From positions 62,001 to 126,000 of the forward strand of contig JAIRVP010000039.1 of assembly GCA_031253835.1 (NCBI GenBank): a stretch of DNA of 64,000 nt, in the 5' to 3' direction. The translations under genes were made by a program, and so were the position numbers. Each line of letters begins with the position of its first letter. Positions within the stretch are counted from its first letter, which is position 1. Below are positions 9,052 to 18,323 of the stretch, piece after piece. The notes beneath the pieces are model-generated. The model was given only the letters and a program-made list of their open reading frames with translations. It searched no databases and was not told the origin of the DNA. This DNA comes from Burkholderia sp. Lineage in GTDB: Bacteria > Pseudomonadota > Gammaproteobacteria > Burkholderiales > Burkholderiaceae.

Positions 9052-9429
9052 TCAAGGTTTGCACGCGATGGCTTCGATTTCTATCTTCGTGCCGACCATA
9101 TTCGTCGCCTGCAACGTCGATCGGGACGGCTTGTTCCCGGGAAAGAACTCCGCGTAAACGCGATTGAATTCCGCGAAGTCGCGCGCGTCTTCGAGCCACA
9201 CGGTGGTTTTGACGACGTCGTCGAGCGTGCATCCCGCCAGCGCCAGTACGTGGGCGACGTTCTGCAACGTCCGGCGTGTCTGCGCGTCGATCCCGCCGGT
9301 GACGAGGCTTCCATCTTCGTTTCTCGCGACCTGGCCCGATACGAAGACCAGCTCGCCGGCTTTCGTCGCCAGCGAGCGCGGCAGGTTGCGTGTCAGCGGA
9401 TTGCGCTCTGCAAAATATTCGATCGCCAT
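9052..9429 (-). CDS. RidA family protein (reactive enamine/imine deaminase-like)
   Basis: A 125-residue protein, the normal RidA length. Typical segments are LVFVSGQVARNEDGSLVTGG (about 27-46), TLQNVAHVLALAGCTLDDVV and FFPGNKPSRSTLQA near the end; the arginine there corresponds to the substrate-binding Arg105 of RidA. The final glutamate (IEIEAIACKP) is also present, so deaminase activity is plausible. It starts at ATG 9429 after AGGAGAGACAA; an upstream in-frame ATG at 9456 lacks a ribosome site. It is the second RidA-fold gene in the window, unlike the first in length. Confidence 0.88.
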   Translation of the reverse strand: MAIEYFAERNPLTRNLPRSLATKAGELVFVSGQVARNEDGSLVTGGIDAQTRRTLQNVAHVLALAGCTLDDVVKTTVWLEDARDFAEFNRVYAEFFPGNKPSRSTLQATNMVGTKIEIEAIACKP

Positions 9430-9713
9430 TTGTCTCTCCTTCGACCGGACCGGCACCTGCGTCGATCATCGCTCACGAGCGTATCGCGGAAAAACAGCGC
9501 TGCCAATTCCGGGTACCGAGCGATGCCAAACGCCGAAATCGATCGCTTTCGTCTGCAGTTAAACGGACGTCCAGGCGTTGAACCGGCCTTCCGCGACGCC
9601 CGCAGGCCGACGCGCAGAAAGCGCCTTGAAGCGGTTCTTCGAACTTGCCACAATTCAGAAGGCAGGCAGCATTTATCGCATGCGCAATGCAGTGACGAGC
9701 GAGGGCGATATCA

Positions 9714-10517
9714 ATGAGCACCGATAGCGTTCATCCCGCGGTACTGATCACGATGCCGCACAGCCATTACAGCGAGAAGGCGCGGTGGGCGCTCGACAGG
9801 CTCGAGCTGCCCTACCGGGAACAGCCGCATGCCCCGCTGCTGCACCGGCTGGCCACGGTGCCCAATGGCGGCAGCAGCGTGCCGTTGCTGCTTCATCGCG
9901 GTGCGCGCTTCACCGATTCCACCGATATCCTCGTACATATCGATCTGCTTTACGGCGGCGATTGCCTGTACCCGCGCGATGTCGACTTGCGGCCGGAAGT
10001 CGAAGCGCTCGAGACGCAATTCGACGAAGTACTGGGCCCGCACGCGAGGCGCTGGGCCTATGCGCAATTGCTGCCGGAGCGCAGCCTGCTGCTCCACGTG
10101 ATGTCGCGAGGCGTGCCGCGGCTCGAAGCCGCCTTGCTGCCGATCATCATGCCCGGCGTCGTGCGGCTCATTCGTGCAGCGCTCAGGATCACGCCGGAAA
10201 GCGCCGCGCGCTCCATCGAACGCGTACGCGGCGTCTTCAGGGAGATCGACGGACGGCTGGCCGATGGCCGACGGTTTCTGGTCGGCGAACGCTTCACGGC
10301 CGCCGATCTGACGTTTGCGGCACTCGCCGCGCCGGTGCTCTTTCCGCCCGGCTATCGCGCGGCTTATCTGGCACTCGATCACGTGCCTGCCGCGATGCGT
10401 GACGAAGCCCTGCGTTTGCGCGATACGGCCGCCGGGCAATTTGCGTTGCGCTTGTACGTGGAAGAACGCGACCGTACGCATACCGCTCCGCAAGAATGGA
10501 ACTGCAGCGCCGAGTAG
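9714..10517 (+). CDS. Glutathione S-transferase family protein
   Basis: A 267-residue two-domain protein. The N-terminal thioredoxin-like domain has MPHSHYSEKARWALDRLEL (14-32) and the cis-proline region SSVPLLLH, then the DSTDI glutathione-binding motif. The C-terminal all-helical domain contains FLVGERFTAADLTFAAL, the family's N-capping box. It is longer than most bacterial GSTs. The substrate is unknown. It is monocistronic. Confidence 0.85.
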   Translation: MSTDSVHPAVLITMPHSHYSEKARWALDRLELPYREQPHAPLLHRLATVPNGGSSVPLLLHRGARFTDSTDILVHIDLLYGGDCLYPRDVDLRPEVEALETQFDEVLGPHARRWAYAQLLPERSLLLHVMSRGVPRLEAALLPIIMPGVVRLIRAALRITPESAARSIERVRGVFREIDGRLADGRRFLVGERFTAADLTFAALAAPVLFPPGYRAAYLALDHVPAAMRDEALRLRDTAAGQFALRLYVEERDRTHTAPQEWNCSAE

Positions 10518-10559
10518 CGACTTCCAGACGGCTTCCAACTGACGGGTCGCTTGCGTTCG

Positions 10560-10793
10560 TCAGCGCGCCGCGATCCGTACGTTGCCGGTTCGCAGGCCGG
10601 CGTGAGTGAGCATCGACAGGTTGACGACGACAATGGCGATGGTCGTATCGATCATCAGATTCACGCCGCCGCGCGTGACAAATACGCCCGCTGCGTATGG
10701 AAACCCGAACAAGCCGATGATGTAGGCAATCGTGAAGACCTGGGAACTCGCCGATGCGGACAATCCCCGTGCGCCGGCCAGATTGCCGGCCAT
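10560..10793 (-). CDS. Small predicted membrane protein, possibly a remnant
   Basis: About 77 residues with two likely transmembrane helices, VFTIAYIIGLFGFPYAAGVF and LMIDTTIAIVVVNLSML. I do not recognise a family. No good ribosome site precedes the ATG at 10793, and the frame stays open to 10973 without obvious protein-like sequence. It may be the tail of a larger, decayed gene. The clear hydrophobic pattern in this frame is the only reason to call it. Confidence 0.35.
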   Translation of the reverse strand: MAGNLAGARGLSASASSQVFTIAYIIGLFGFPYAAGVFVTRGGVNLMIDTTIAIVVVNLSMLTHAGLRTGNVRIAAR

Positions 10794-11254
10794 GCCGTTC
10801 AGCGTGGAATGGCTGAGCCCGTACCGTGCGGATGCGGCTTCAGGCGATTGAGCAACCCTTTGCCAACCGCCATGGTCCTCGGCAGGTCCAGTAGCTTTTT
10901 GTAGTAAGTGCAGCGTGTTTGATAAGCGCAATGGCGTATCGCTTTTTGGGGAAGCTGGTCTACGTTCCGCCACGCTTATTGAGGAAGCGAATTTCCGGTC
11001 CCGGTCACACTCTGTCGTCCTACTTCGATGATGCCTTGGCTCATGTGATGCGCATGAGGCGGCAGCCGGCCAGGAACCGTCGTTCGGCGCACTCAGCGAT
11101 CAAACGCTTGCGCGACTGCTTCGAATAGCCGGCGCCTCGGATTCGACAGGTAGCAATATGCGCAGCAGCCGTAAAGAAGTGCGTTGGACTCGCGCTTTTG
11201 ACCAATTGAGAAGGCCGGTCGACCTGTTGGACGACCGAGCGCTCACAACTTACT
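10794..11254. other. Gene-free stretch left of the nuclease gene
   Basis: No frame in these 461 bases shows protein-like composition or a ribosome site on either strand. GC content falls across it toward the low-GC nuclease gene, which suggests it is part of an inserted segment. I could not find matching direct repeats at its edges by eye. Confidence 0.4.
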
Positions 11255-12550
11255 TCAGAGTGGGTCGTCAACCACGGGCCCAAGCGAGTTCTTTAGACGT
11301 GCGTACACGGCTTGAGCCTTGATTGCCAACCCGGACTCATTCACGTTGGCTACCTTGCCAAGCATTCTGAATGAGGCCGATCTTCGCCCCTTCTTTAGTT
11401 CAGGGAATTCATTTTCTAACGCCGCCTGGACTTTCATTCTGTAACTATCTACGAGATTGAGGGGGCGATACTGAATACCGACCGCGTACTTGTCTGGGCC
11501 GTGAACAGATTCACGCATTTCCCATGCGACAATGCAGACCGGCCACGACGCATCCGCATCGACCAGTGGATTCCACGCCTCGTCAAAAAGCCAAAAATGC
11601 CTCTTTCCGTAGTCTGCTAACAGCTTGCGATTTGGAAGATTATCCTTGATACGTCTCTCGATAAACGAAAGCTTTGCCGTTGAACAAAGGCGCTCGACCA
11701 ATTCCGGATAGTGATTGGCGAAAATCCACTTTTCGCCCAAATCGCCATCCAATGTTTTGGGAGTGAGGTCACTCACATCGAGAGTCAATGCGCTCTCGAG
11801 ATCCTCTATGACGGCCCTGTACTCCATCGCCACGTCTGCGAGAACATCGTCGAGCTCCTTCTGCTCAGGCGGAACGTAGTCCGTTTGCTTCTGGCAGTAT
11901 GCAATCACGAGCGCAGCGGATTGGTTTCCTCGCTTGAGTTGAAGCTCCGCGCGAGCGGCGCCAGCCTCAAGCCATTGATAATCGAGAAATGCCCACCGGT
12001 TACGTGGTGCGGATCGATTTTCGTCTTCGTCCTTAGCCCCACCATAGTTTCGATCCAGGACAATGTGCGCCGTTTTGTAACCTTTGAATGCTGGACGGGC
12101 GCGGAGCCCTGCTACTTCGTCATAGTACGTCTCGAGCTGATCCGGGCCGAGTCGGGCACCGTGCTTATTCTCCACAACAACTAGGAGTTGATTCACGGGG
12201 TCGATCATCAGCAGATCCAGCCGAGACTTGCTCGGCAACACGTACTCTCGAATTGCGATCATAGAATGGAAGCCGGTTCGTGCAATCCTGCCCGGCGTCC
12301 AGATAGCGAAGAACTCTCTATTACACAGGACGTTTTCGTAAGAATTCCCGTACGCAGCAGTCAGGAAATCCTTCAGAATCGCATCACCTTGCCCGTGTCC
12401 CTCGCGAGGATCAAACAACCATTTCAGTATTTCAGAGTGTTGATTTTCATTCGGTTCGATGATATTGAAAATATCGTTCGACCTCTTTAATCCTTCCAGA
12501 GCCTTTCGCAACCTCGGATCTGCTACAAACGCGTGAAATGCCTCGTCCAT
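11255..12550 (-). CDS. PD-(D/E)XK nuclease superfamily protein (PDDEXK_4-like)
   Basis: About 431 residues from ATG 12550, chosen because GGGGA lies seven bases upstream. The opening NENQHSEILKWLFDP (34-48) and the core SRLDLLMID (D112) with VVVENKHG (E127, K129) form the D...ExK nuclease site of the PF14281 group. These proteins are usually single-gene accessory elements of unknown role, some near defence loci. The gene is clearly AT-richer than its neighbours and uses many A/T-ending codons, a sign of transfer. A restriction or anti-phage function is possible but not shown. Confidence 0.8.
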   Translation of the reverse strand: MDEAFHAFVADPRLRKALEGLKRSNDIFNIIEPNENQHSEILKWLFDPREGHGQGDAILKDFLTAAYGNSYENVLCNREFFAIWTPGRIARTGFHSMIAIREYVLPSKSRLDLLMIDPVNQLLVVVENKHGARLGPDQLETYYDEVAGLRARPAFKGYKTAHIVLDRNYGGAKDEDENRSAPRNRWAFLDYQWLEAGAARAELQLKRGNQSAALVIAYCQKQTDYVPPEQKELDDVLADVAMEYRAVIEDLESALTLDVSDLTPKTLDGDLGEKWIFANHYPELVERLCSTAKLSFIERRIKDNLPNRKLLADYGKRHFWLFDEAWNPLVDADASWPVCIVAWEMRESVHGPDKYAVGIQYRPLNLVDSYRMKVQAALENEFPELKKGRRSASFRMLGKVANVNESGLAIKAQAVYARLKNSLGPVVDDPL

Positions 12551-12756
12551 CTGAAATCCCCGTCGATCGTTCATGTTTTCGCAACGTCAAATATTGTATC
12601 CGTCGGAGATATGGAATTGTTGCGCTCCGTTGGAAGCAACCACCGAGTTTCCGGAGTGCGACTGACCGCTTCGGATCGACAACAGCCAGTTGTGCTCACC
12701 GCCCACCTCCGGGTGCCCCGCCCCGACATGTCTCGCACCTGAATTCCCATCCCCCA

Positions 12757-13680
12757 TCAAACCACCGCCCGCAACCACCCCGACAACGCCGCCTGCGCAC
12801 TTCCCTCCACCATCGGCGCCGGCGTCAACAGGCAGTACTGCGAACCATCCTCGACGAACCCCATCGGCGCGACCAGCACCCCGCTTTCGATGTCATCGCG
12901 CACGAGATGCCACGGCCCGATGCCCACCCCCAACCCCGCGACAGCCGCCTGCAGACTGAAGTAGAAGTGATCGAACAGCTGCCCGCGCCAGCCCGCCGCG
13001 GGCTGACCGGCCGCCATCGCCCATTCCTTCCAGGCATCCGGCCGGGTCCGCGTATGCAATAGCGGCGCATCCTGCTTCAACGAACGCGCACCGCGACGCG
13101 CAGCAAACCACGCACCGACTTTGTCCGCCCGGCAAACCGGCCCCACCCGCTCGGCGAACAACGGTTCCGCGTGATACCCCGCCGGCCACGCAAAATCGTT
13201 GCGGCGTATCGCCATGTCGATCCCGCTGTCGAACGAAAACGGCCCGCCCGCGGCGACCAGGTGGATATCGACACCCGCATGTCGCGCCTGGAAATCCGGC
13301 CAGCGCGGGATCAGCCAGCGCATCAGCAACGTCGGCTCGCACGACAGCACCCACCGGCGCGCACGCGCAGCCTCGCTACGCAATGCCTGCGTGGCGTGAC
13401 GCATCAGGCCGAGGCCGTCATGGACGGCCTGCGCCAGCTTGCGCCCCGCATCGGTCAGGAATACACGACGACTGCGACGCACGAACAGCGCCACGCCCAG
13501 GTCATCTTCGAGCAGACGCACCGCGCGACTGACCGCGCCGTGCGTCACGCACAGCTCGTCGGCCGCACGGCTGAAATTCTCGTGACGTGCCGCCGCCTCG
13601 AAACAGCGCAACGCCATCAGCGACGGCAGGCTCGTACGAGTCGATTGTGAGTCAATCTCACCATTCTGGTCAGAAATCAT
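12757..13680 (-). CDS. LysR-family regulator, GcvA-like
   Basis: A 307-residue LTTR. The helix-turn-helix (about 22-60) reads FEAAARHENFSRAADELCV then HGAVSRAVRLLEDDLGVALF, which is the GcvA/AmpR-type variant, followed by a periplasmic-binding-like effector domain. It is divergent from the LysE-type exporter with 67 bp between starts, the usual sign that it controls that gene and itself. An imperfect dyad (GATGG ... CCATC, about 13691-13725) lies between them, with a TATGAT -10-like box at 13707 for the exporter. The inducer is unknown, probably an amino acid. Confidence 0.9.
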   Translation of the reverse strand: MISDQNGEIDSQSTRTSLPSLMALRCFEAAARHENFSRAADELCVTHGAVSRAVRLLEDDLGVALFVRRSRRVFLTDAGRKLAQAVHDGLGLMRHATQALRSEAARARRWVLSCEPTLLMRWLIPRWPDFQARHAGVDIHLVAAGGPFSFDSGIDMAIRRNDFAWPAGYHAEPLFAERVGPVCRADKVGAWFAARRGARSLKQDAPLLHTRTRPDAWKEWAMAAGQPAAGWRGQLFDHFYFSLQAAVAGLGVGIGPWHLVRDDIESGVLVAPMGFVEDGSQYCLLTPAPMVEGSAQAALSGWLRAVV

Positions 13681-13747
13681 CGTTTTTCCTGATGGAACAC
13701 GGTCACTATGATTGTGCCATCAAGACTCCCGCTGCAAGGAACAGACC

Positions 13748-14365
13748 ATGACCGAATTGATAGTTGTAGTCACCATCACGCTGCTTGCCGTCATCAGCCC
13801 GGGCCCGGACTTCGCGATGGTCACGCGCAACAGCCTGATGCTGTCGCGCCGCACCGGCGTGCTTACCGCGCTGGGAATCGGGTTGGGCGTCACGGTTCAC
13901 GTGAGCTACACGCTGCTGGGTGTAGGACTGCTGATCCGCCAATCGCCGTGGCTCTTCAACACCATCAAGCTGATCGGCGCGATCTATCTCGTCTACCTGG
14001 GTATCAAGATGCTCATGACCAGGGCCGATGACGGACAACCGGACGCACCGGCAGCACCGCTGTCCGATCTCGCCGCGCTGCGCACCGGCTTCCTGACCAA
14101 CGCGCTGAATCCCAAGACCACGGTGTTCGTCGTCAGCCTGTTCATGCAGGCAGTCCGGCCCGACACGCCGCTGATCGTGCAGATCGGCTATGGCGCGTTC
14201 ATCGCGGTCGCGCATGCCGGCTGGTTCAGCCTGGTGGCCGTCTGCTTTTCAGCGACGGCCGTCCGCGATCGCCTGCTGTCCCTGCGTCACTGGATCGACC
14301 GCACCTTCGGATGCGTGCTCGTGGGCTTCGGCGTCGCGCTCGCCATCGCGCGCGGCGGGCGCTGA
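13748..14365 (+). CDS. LysE/RhtB-family amino-acid exporter
   Basis: A 205-residue inner-membrane protein. It opens with a hydrophobic helix ending in the signature SPGPDFAMVTRNS (18-30), and has five to six predicted membrane segments and the FLTNALNPKTTVF motif (about 114-126). RhtB-type proteins export homoserine, threonine, leucine or related compounds. The ATG at 13748 follows AAGGAACAG. It is paired divergently with the LysR gene, which probably activates it when its substrate accumulates. Confidence 0.9.
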   Translation: MTELIVVVTITLLAVISPGPDFAMVTRNSLMLSRRTGVLTALGIGLGVTVHVSYTLLGVGLLIRQSPWLFNTIKLIGAIYLVYLGIKMLMTRADDGQPDAPAAPLSDLAALRTGFLTNALNPKTTVFVVSLFMQAVRPDTPLIVQIGYGAFIAVAHAGWFSLVAVCFSATAVRDRLLSLRHWIDRTFGCVLVGFGVALAIARGGR

Positions 14366-14397
14366 CCTCGCCGCGCGCGACGCGCGGCACTGCACTG

Positions 14398-15030
14398 TCA
14401 GAACGTGCGCGCGATCGTCCGCGCTTCGTCGATCGCACGACTGCGATCGACCTTCCCGTCCGGACCGAACAACGTGCGCTCGACGACAATCCCGGCGACG
14501 TCCGTCACGCCCACGAACTTGAGCCACGTTTCCATGTACGGGCGTTGCAGATCGAACGCGGCGGCCGGCGTAAACGAACCCGGCGCCTCGTAGCTGAGCC
14601 CTCGCGCGTAGACGACCGCCGCCTTCTTCCCGGCCAGCTTGCCGCTGAACCCTGATCCGTCGAACGTGAACAGCACGTCCTTCTGCGAGATCACGTCGAT
14701 CAGGTGCTTGAGCTTGTATGGAATGCTGAAATTCCACAGCGGCACGCCGAACAGGAGCTTGTCCGCGTCGTGGAACGGTGCCGCGAGCCGTTCGATCTGC
14801 TGCCACGCCGCCGCCTGTTCCGGCGTCAACACCGCGCCGCTCAACCCCGCATATTTCGCGGCCAGCGCGGCTGCATCGAATTCGGGCAGCGCCAGATCCC
14901 AGATGTCGAGTTTCCGGATGTCATGATCGGGATGCGCGTGCCGGTACGTCTCGAGAAATGCGCTGCACACATCGATCGACGCCGAATAGGCCTTGTTGGG
15001 GGAGCCTTCGATATAAAGCACGCGTGTCAT
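14398..15030 (-). CDS. azoR: FMN-dependent NADH-azoreductase
   Basis: A 211-residue flavodoxin-like quinone/azo reductase. The FMN-binding segments are YIEGSPNKAYSAS (6-18) and FGVPLWNFSIPYKLKHLID (about 92-110), and the length equals that of E. coli AzoR. The enzyme passes two electrons from NADH to quinones, nitro or azo compounds. The ATG at 15030 follows GGATCGGCTCC. It is divergent from a LysR gene 132 bp away, which presumably controls it in response to such electrophiles. Confidence 0.88.
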   Translation of the reverse strand: MTRVLYIEGSPNKAYSASIDVCSAFLETYRHAHPDHDIRKLDIWDLALPEFDAAALAAKYAGLSGAVLTPEQAAAWQQIERLAAPFHDADKLLFGVPLWNFSIPYKLKHLIDVISQKDVLFTFDGSGFSGKLAGKKAAVVYARGLSYEAPGSFTPAAAFDLQRPYMETWLKFVGVTDVAGIVVERTLFGPDGKVDRSRAIDEARTIARTF

Positions 15031-15111
15031 GGAGCCGATCCTTGCGACGAGTGACGGCGACGCACGGGATGCGCGATCGCCCACTGCGATTCGCAGCGTA
15101 TCGGGCCGGCT

Positions 15112-15146
15112 TATAATCCGGAAACGATATTAATTGATCGAATTAA
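15112..15146. promoter_or_regulatory. Promoter and LysR-type dyad between azoR and lysR
   Basis: A TATAAT box (15112-15117, + strand) is followed by TTAATT-GATCG-AATTAA (15130-15146), an AT-rich dyad with perfect 6-bp arms and T-N11-A spacing as in LysR sites. It lies 16 bp before the lysR start, suited to autorepression and divergent control of azoR. Confidence 0.45.
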
Positions 15147-15162
15147 CCCGGATTGATGATTA

Positions 15163-16041
15163 ATGAATCCTCCCCTCGACACCGTGCTGCTTCACACGTT
15201 TGTCGCGGTCGCCGACGTGCGAAGCTTTACCGGCGCCGGCCACCGGCTGAACCTCAGCCAATCCGCGGTCAGCGCGCAGATCGTCCGGCTCGAGGAACAG
15301 GTCGGCCGCGCGCTGCTCGTCCGCAATACGCGCAGCGTCACGCTCACCGCGCATGGCGAGACACTGCTCGGCTATGCGCGCGCGATGCTCAATCTGAGTG
15401 ACGAAGCACGGTCGAGGCTGGGAACCGGCAACGCCGTCGACATCAAGCTGCGGATCGGTGCATCGGAAGACTTCGCCGGCGACTGGCTTCCCGACGTGAT
15501 GCGCCGCCATTGCGCCGCGCGACGCGGCTTGCGGCTGGATCTGGTGGTCGACATCGGCGACAGCCTGTTTCGACGTCACGCAAACGGCGAGTTCGATCTC
15601 GTGATCGGCAGCCGGTGCGCGCATTCGGGCCAGGGCACGACGTTGTGGCAGGAGTCGCTCGCCTGGGCATTCGCGCGCCACGAGCCGCTTCCGGAAGGCG
15701 ACGTGCCGCTCGCGTGCTTCCCCGATCCGTGCCCGTACCGGGGCGCCGCCGTCAAGGCGCTCGCGCTGGCCGGCATGGGCTACCGGATCGCGTGCGAAAG
15801 CCCGAGCGTCACCGGCATCCTGACGTTCGCGCGCGCCGGCATCGCGATCGCGCCGCTGCCGCGCAGCGCGATCGACGACACGCTCCGCGAACTGGGTGCA
15901 TCCGAAGGATTGCCGGAACTACCGGACATGGAATTCGTGATGATGCACGACGCCGCGGTACCGGCAGCCGTCGAATTCGCCGCGACGATTGTCGATGAAA
16001 CCGCCGTTCGAACAGTCGCGGGCAAACGCAACCGGGCCTGA
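15163..16041 (+). CDS. LysR-family regulator
   Basis: A 292-residue LTTR. The N-terminal helix-turn-helix is HTFVAVADVRSFTGAGHRLN then QSAVSAQIVRLEEQVGRALL (about 10-50), followed by the effector-binding domain. Related proteins regulate nearby reductase or exporter genes. It is divergent from azoR, with an AT-rich dyad in the shared promoter. A hairpin terminator separates its end from the convergent dehydrogenase gene. Confidence 0.9.
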   Translation: MNPPLDTVLLHTFVAVADVRSFTGAGHRLNLSQSAVSAQIVRLEEQVGRALLVRNTRSVTLTAHGETLLGYARAMLNLSDEARSRLGTGNAVDIKLRIGASEDFAGDWLPDVMRRHCAARRGLRLDLVVDIGDSLFRRHANGEFDLVIGSRCAHSGQGTTLWQESLAWAFARHEPLPEGDVPLACFPDPCPYRGAAVKALALAGMGYRIACESPSVTGILTFARAGIAIAPLPRSAIDDTLRELGASEGLPELPDMEFVMMHDAAVPAAVEFAATIVDETAVRTVAGKRNRA

Positions 16042-16066
16042 CGAGCAGCGCTTGCCAAAAATGCAA

Positions 16067-16089
16067 GCGGGGCATTCTCCGTGCCCCGC
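16067..16089. terminator. Bidirectional hairpin between convergent genes
   Basis: GCGGGGCA and TGCCCCGC form an 8-bp perfect stem with a 7-base loop in the 53-bp gap between the convergent lysR and dehydrogenase genes. There is no long T run, so termination strength is uncertain. Confidence 0.6.
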
Positions 16090-16094
16090 GCGAC

Positions 16095-17570
16095 TCAACG
16101 CTTCGCACTCCATTCGACGTGCCCGCCGGCCGGCTCCCGGCGCCGCCCGAGCAGCACGGCCAGCGAAACATCCGCGAGCTTGCCGAACGGCGCGCGCAGC
16201 AGCGTCGGCAGGCTCCAGCGGCCCTGCACGAACACGCCCTTCGCGTGGCTCATCGCGCGGAATCCCTCGATGCCGTGATACGCGCCCATCCCGCTCGGCC
16301 CGACGCCGCCGAACGGCAAGTCTTCCTGCGCGACGTGCAGGACCGTGTTGTTGATGCCGACATTGCCCGACGTGGTGCGCGTCAGCAGCGTCTCGCAGTC
16401 GCCGTCCCGGACACCGAAGTAATACAGCGCCAGCGGCCGCGGGCGTGCGTTCACGTAGTCGACGACCTCGTCGATCGTGCGATACGTGCGCACCGGCAGG
16501 ATCGGCCCGAAAATCTCTTCCTGCATGACGGCCGTGTCGTCGCCCGCCCCGACGATCAGCGTCGGGGCAAGCGTGCGCTTGCGGGTCGCCGCGTGCCGCG
16601 GATTCACGCCCGCCTCGATCACGCGCGCACCTTTGCTGCGCGCTTCGTCGACGAGACCCTTCAGGCGATCGAAATGCCGGTCGCTGACGATCGACGTGTA
16701 GTCCTGACTGGTCGGCCCGTCCGGATAGAAGCGAGCGACGGCCGCATCGTATTGCGCGACGAACGCGTCCAGGTCGTCTTCATGGACCAGCGCATAGTCG
16801 GGCGCCACGCATGTCTGTCCGCCGTTCGACAGCTTGCCGAACACGATGCTGGACATCGTCCGGGCATCGACGTGCCCCCGCGCGACGATCGCCGGGCTCT
16901 TGCCGCCCAGTTCGAGCGTAACCGGCACGAGATTGTCGCTCGCCGCTTTCATGACCTTGCGGCCCACCTGCGTGCTGCCGGTAAACAGCAGATGATCGAA
17001 TGGCAAGCCGCTGAAGGCCGCGCCGACTTCCGGGCCGCCGAGCACGACCGCGACTTCCTCGCTCGGGAAGATGTCCGCGAGCATCCGGCGCATCACTTCG
17101 CTGGTGCGCGGCGTCAGCTCCGACGGCTTGAGCATCGCGCGGTTGCCGGCGGCCAGCGCGGTGGCCAGCGGAATGAACGTCAGCGCAAACGGGTAATTCC
17201 ACGGCGCCATCACGCCGATGACGCCCAGCGGCTGGTATTCCACGTGAGCCTGCCCGGCCCGATAGAGGAGGCCGACGTGCCGGCGCTGCGGCTTCATGAA
17301 ACGGCGCAGGTTGCGCGTCAGGTAGTCGATCGCCTGGACCACGCCCATCAGTTCCATGATCGCGGTCTCGTGGTGCGAGCGATGCCCGAAATCGGCACTG
17401 ATGGCCTCTTCCACGTCGCGGCGATGCGCGAGCACGGCAGCCCGCAGCCGCGCGAGCTTCGCCTTGCGCTGCCGAATGTCCGGCGGCCCCTCCGCGACGA
17501 ATGCCTTGCGCTGACGGGCCAGCAACGCCGCCGGGTCGATGCTCGAGCTGGATTCTGCGGAAACGGCCAT
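16095..17570 (-). CDS. calB: Coniferyl-aldehyde-type (NAD) aldehyde dehydrogenase
   Basis: A 491-residue aldehyde dehydrogenase. Visible motifs are the nucleotide site FTGSTQVGRKV, the general base in LELGGKSPAI, and the catalytic cysteine in NGGQTCVAPDY. PWNYPFALTF and the fatty-aldehyde/coniferyl style C-terminus place it with CalB-like enzymes that oxidise aromatic or long-chain aldehydes. The ATG at 17570 follows GAGGTGCACC. It is divergent from a TetR gene that probably represses it. The true substrate could be another bulky aldehyde, so the symbol is tentative. Confidence 0.85.
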   Translation of the reverse strand: MAVSAESSSSIDPAALLARQRKAFVAEGPPDIRQRKAKLARLRAAVLAHRRDVEEAISADFGHRSHHETAIMELMGVVQAIDYLTRNLRRFMKPQRRHVGLLYRAGQAHVEYQPLGVIGVMAPWNYPFALTFIPLATALAAGNRAMLKPSELTPRTSEVMRRMLADIFPSEEVAVVLGGPEVGAAFSGLPFDHLLFTGSTQVGRKVMKAASDNLVPVTLELGGKSPAIVARGHVDARTMSSIVFGKLSNGGQTCVAPDYALVHEDDLDAFVAQYDAAVARFYPDGPTSQDYTSIVSDRHFDRLKGLVDEARSKGARVIEAGVNPRHAATRKRTLAPTLIVGAGDDTAVMQEEIFGPILPVRTYRTIDEVVDYVNARPRPLALYYFGVRDGDCETLLTRTTSGNVGINNTVLHVAQEDLPFGGVGPSGMGAYHGIEGFRAMSHAKGVFVQGRWSLPTLLRAPFGKLADVSLAVLLGRRREPAGGHVEWSAKR

Positions 17571-17624
17571 GGTGCACCTCACGAGGTTGCGTCGATGTAG
17601 ACACTGTCAACTTGCATGCGACGG

Positions 17625-17654
17625 ATCATAGGACCACAATGTGTTCCTTGTCAA
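17625..17654 (-). promoter_or_regulatory. Sigma-70-type promoter of the aldehyde dehydrogenase gene
   Basis: On the minus strand, TTGACA (17649-17654) and TATGAT (17625-17630) are separated by 18 bp, a near-consensus pair 55 bp upstream of the start. A second TTGACA lies at 17605-17610. The repeated TTGACA/TGTCAA blocks may double as the TetR operator. Confidence 0.55.
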
Positions 17655-17669
17655 CATAGGGGCAACACG

Positions 17670-18323
17670 ATGTCATCGGATGGAGATGCGGACGCCGGGC
17701 AAAGGGCTTATCACCACGGGGATCTGCGTCGCGCGATCATCGAAACGGCGCTCGATACGCTGCAGGAGCAGCGAGGCTGGCAGTTCACGCTGCGCGAGAT
17801 CGCGCGGCGTGCGAACGTCAGCCACTCCGCGCCGTACCGGCATTTCCCGGACAAGGCCGCGTTGCTGCACGAACTCGCACTGATCGGCTTCGATCGCCTG
17901 CGCGACGCGCTTGCGGCGTCCATCGATCCCGCGGCGAGCGCGCCGGACGTGCTGCTCGCGCTCGCCTATGCCCATCTCGCGTTCGGGCAGCAGAACCCGG
18001 ATCTGTATCGACTGATGTTTGCCGCGGACGCCGGGGAGCCGTCGGACATCCACCTCGATCCGCGTGTGCAGGCGCCCTTCCTGCTGGTCGTCGACCTCCT
18101 GGAGCACGGCCAGCGCGCCGGCACGATCCGCCCGCGCCCGGCGCTCGGCCAGGCGACCGCGTGCTGGGCCCACCTCCATGGCCTGACGATGCTCGCGATC
18201 GACGGACGGCTGGTGCGCGAGAAGGTCGGCGATCATGCGATCGAGGATGCACTGACGACGCTGCTGGACGGGCTCGTGCTGCCCGAAAAACGCGCACGTG
18301 CAACCAGGGCGAAAAGCGCTTGA
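17670..18323 (+). CDS. TetR-family repressor
   Basis: A 217-residue regulator. The N-terminal helix-turn-helix (about 18-62) reads LRRAIIETALDTLQE, FTLREIARRANVSHSAPYRH and FPDKAALLHELA, and the C-terminal domain resembles TetR_C_33/WHG. ATAGGGG lies before the ATG at 17670. It is divergent from the coniferyl-aldehyde-type dehydrogenase, the likely target, with an aldehyde or related acid as possible inducer. Its stop codon lies inside the MerR-type promoter of the next unit. Confidence 0.9.
   Translation: MSSDGDADAGQRAYHHGDLRRAIIETALDTLQEQRGWQFTLREIARRANVSHSAPYRHFPDKAALLHELALIGFDRLRDALAASIDPAASAPDVLLALAYAHLAFGQQNPDLYRLMFAADAGEPSDIHLDPRVQAPFLLVVDLLEHGQRAGTIRPRPALGQATACWAHLHGLTMLAIDGRLVREKVGDHAIEDALTTLLDGLVLPEKRARATRAKSA

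Noticed and set aside
9473..9721. Small minus-strand frame upstream of the GST gene
   Set aside because: It is Arg/Cys-rich without a ribosome site and overlaps the GST promoter region; nothing protein-like is visible.
10919..11128. Short plus-strand frame of 69 codons near the nuclease gene
   Set aside because: There is no ribosome site and no recognisable similarity. I considered an IS remnant but saw no terminal repeats or transposase motif.
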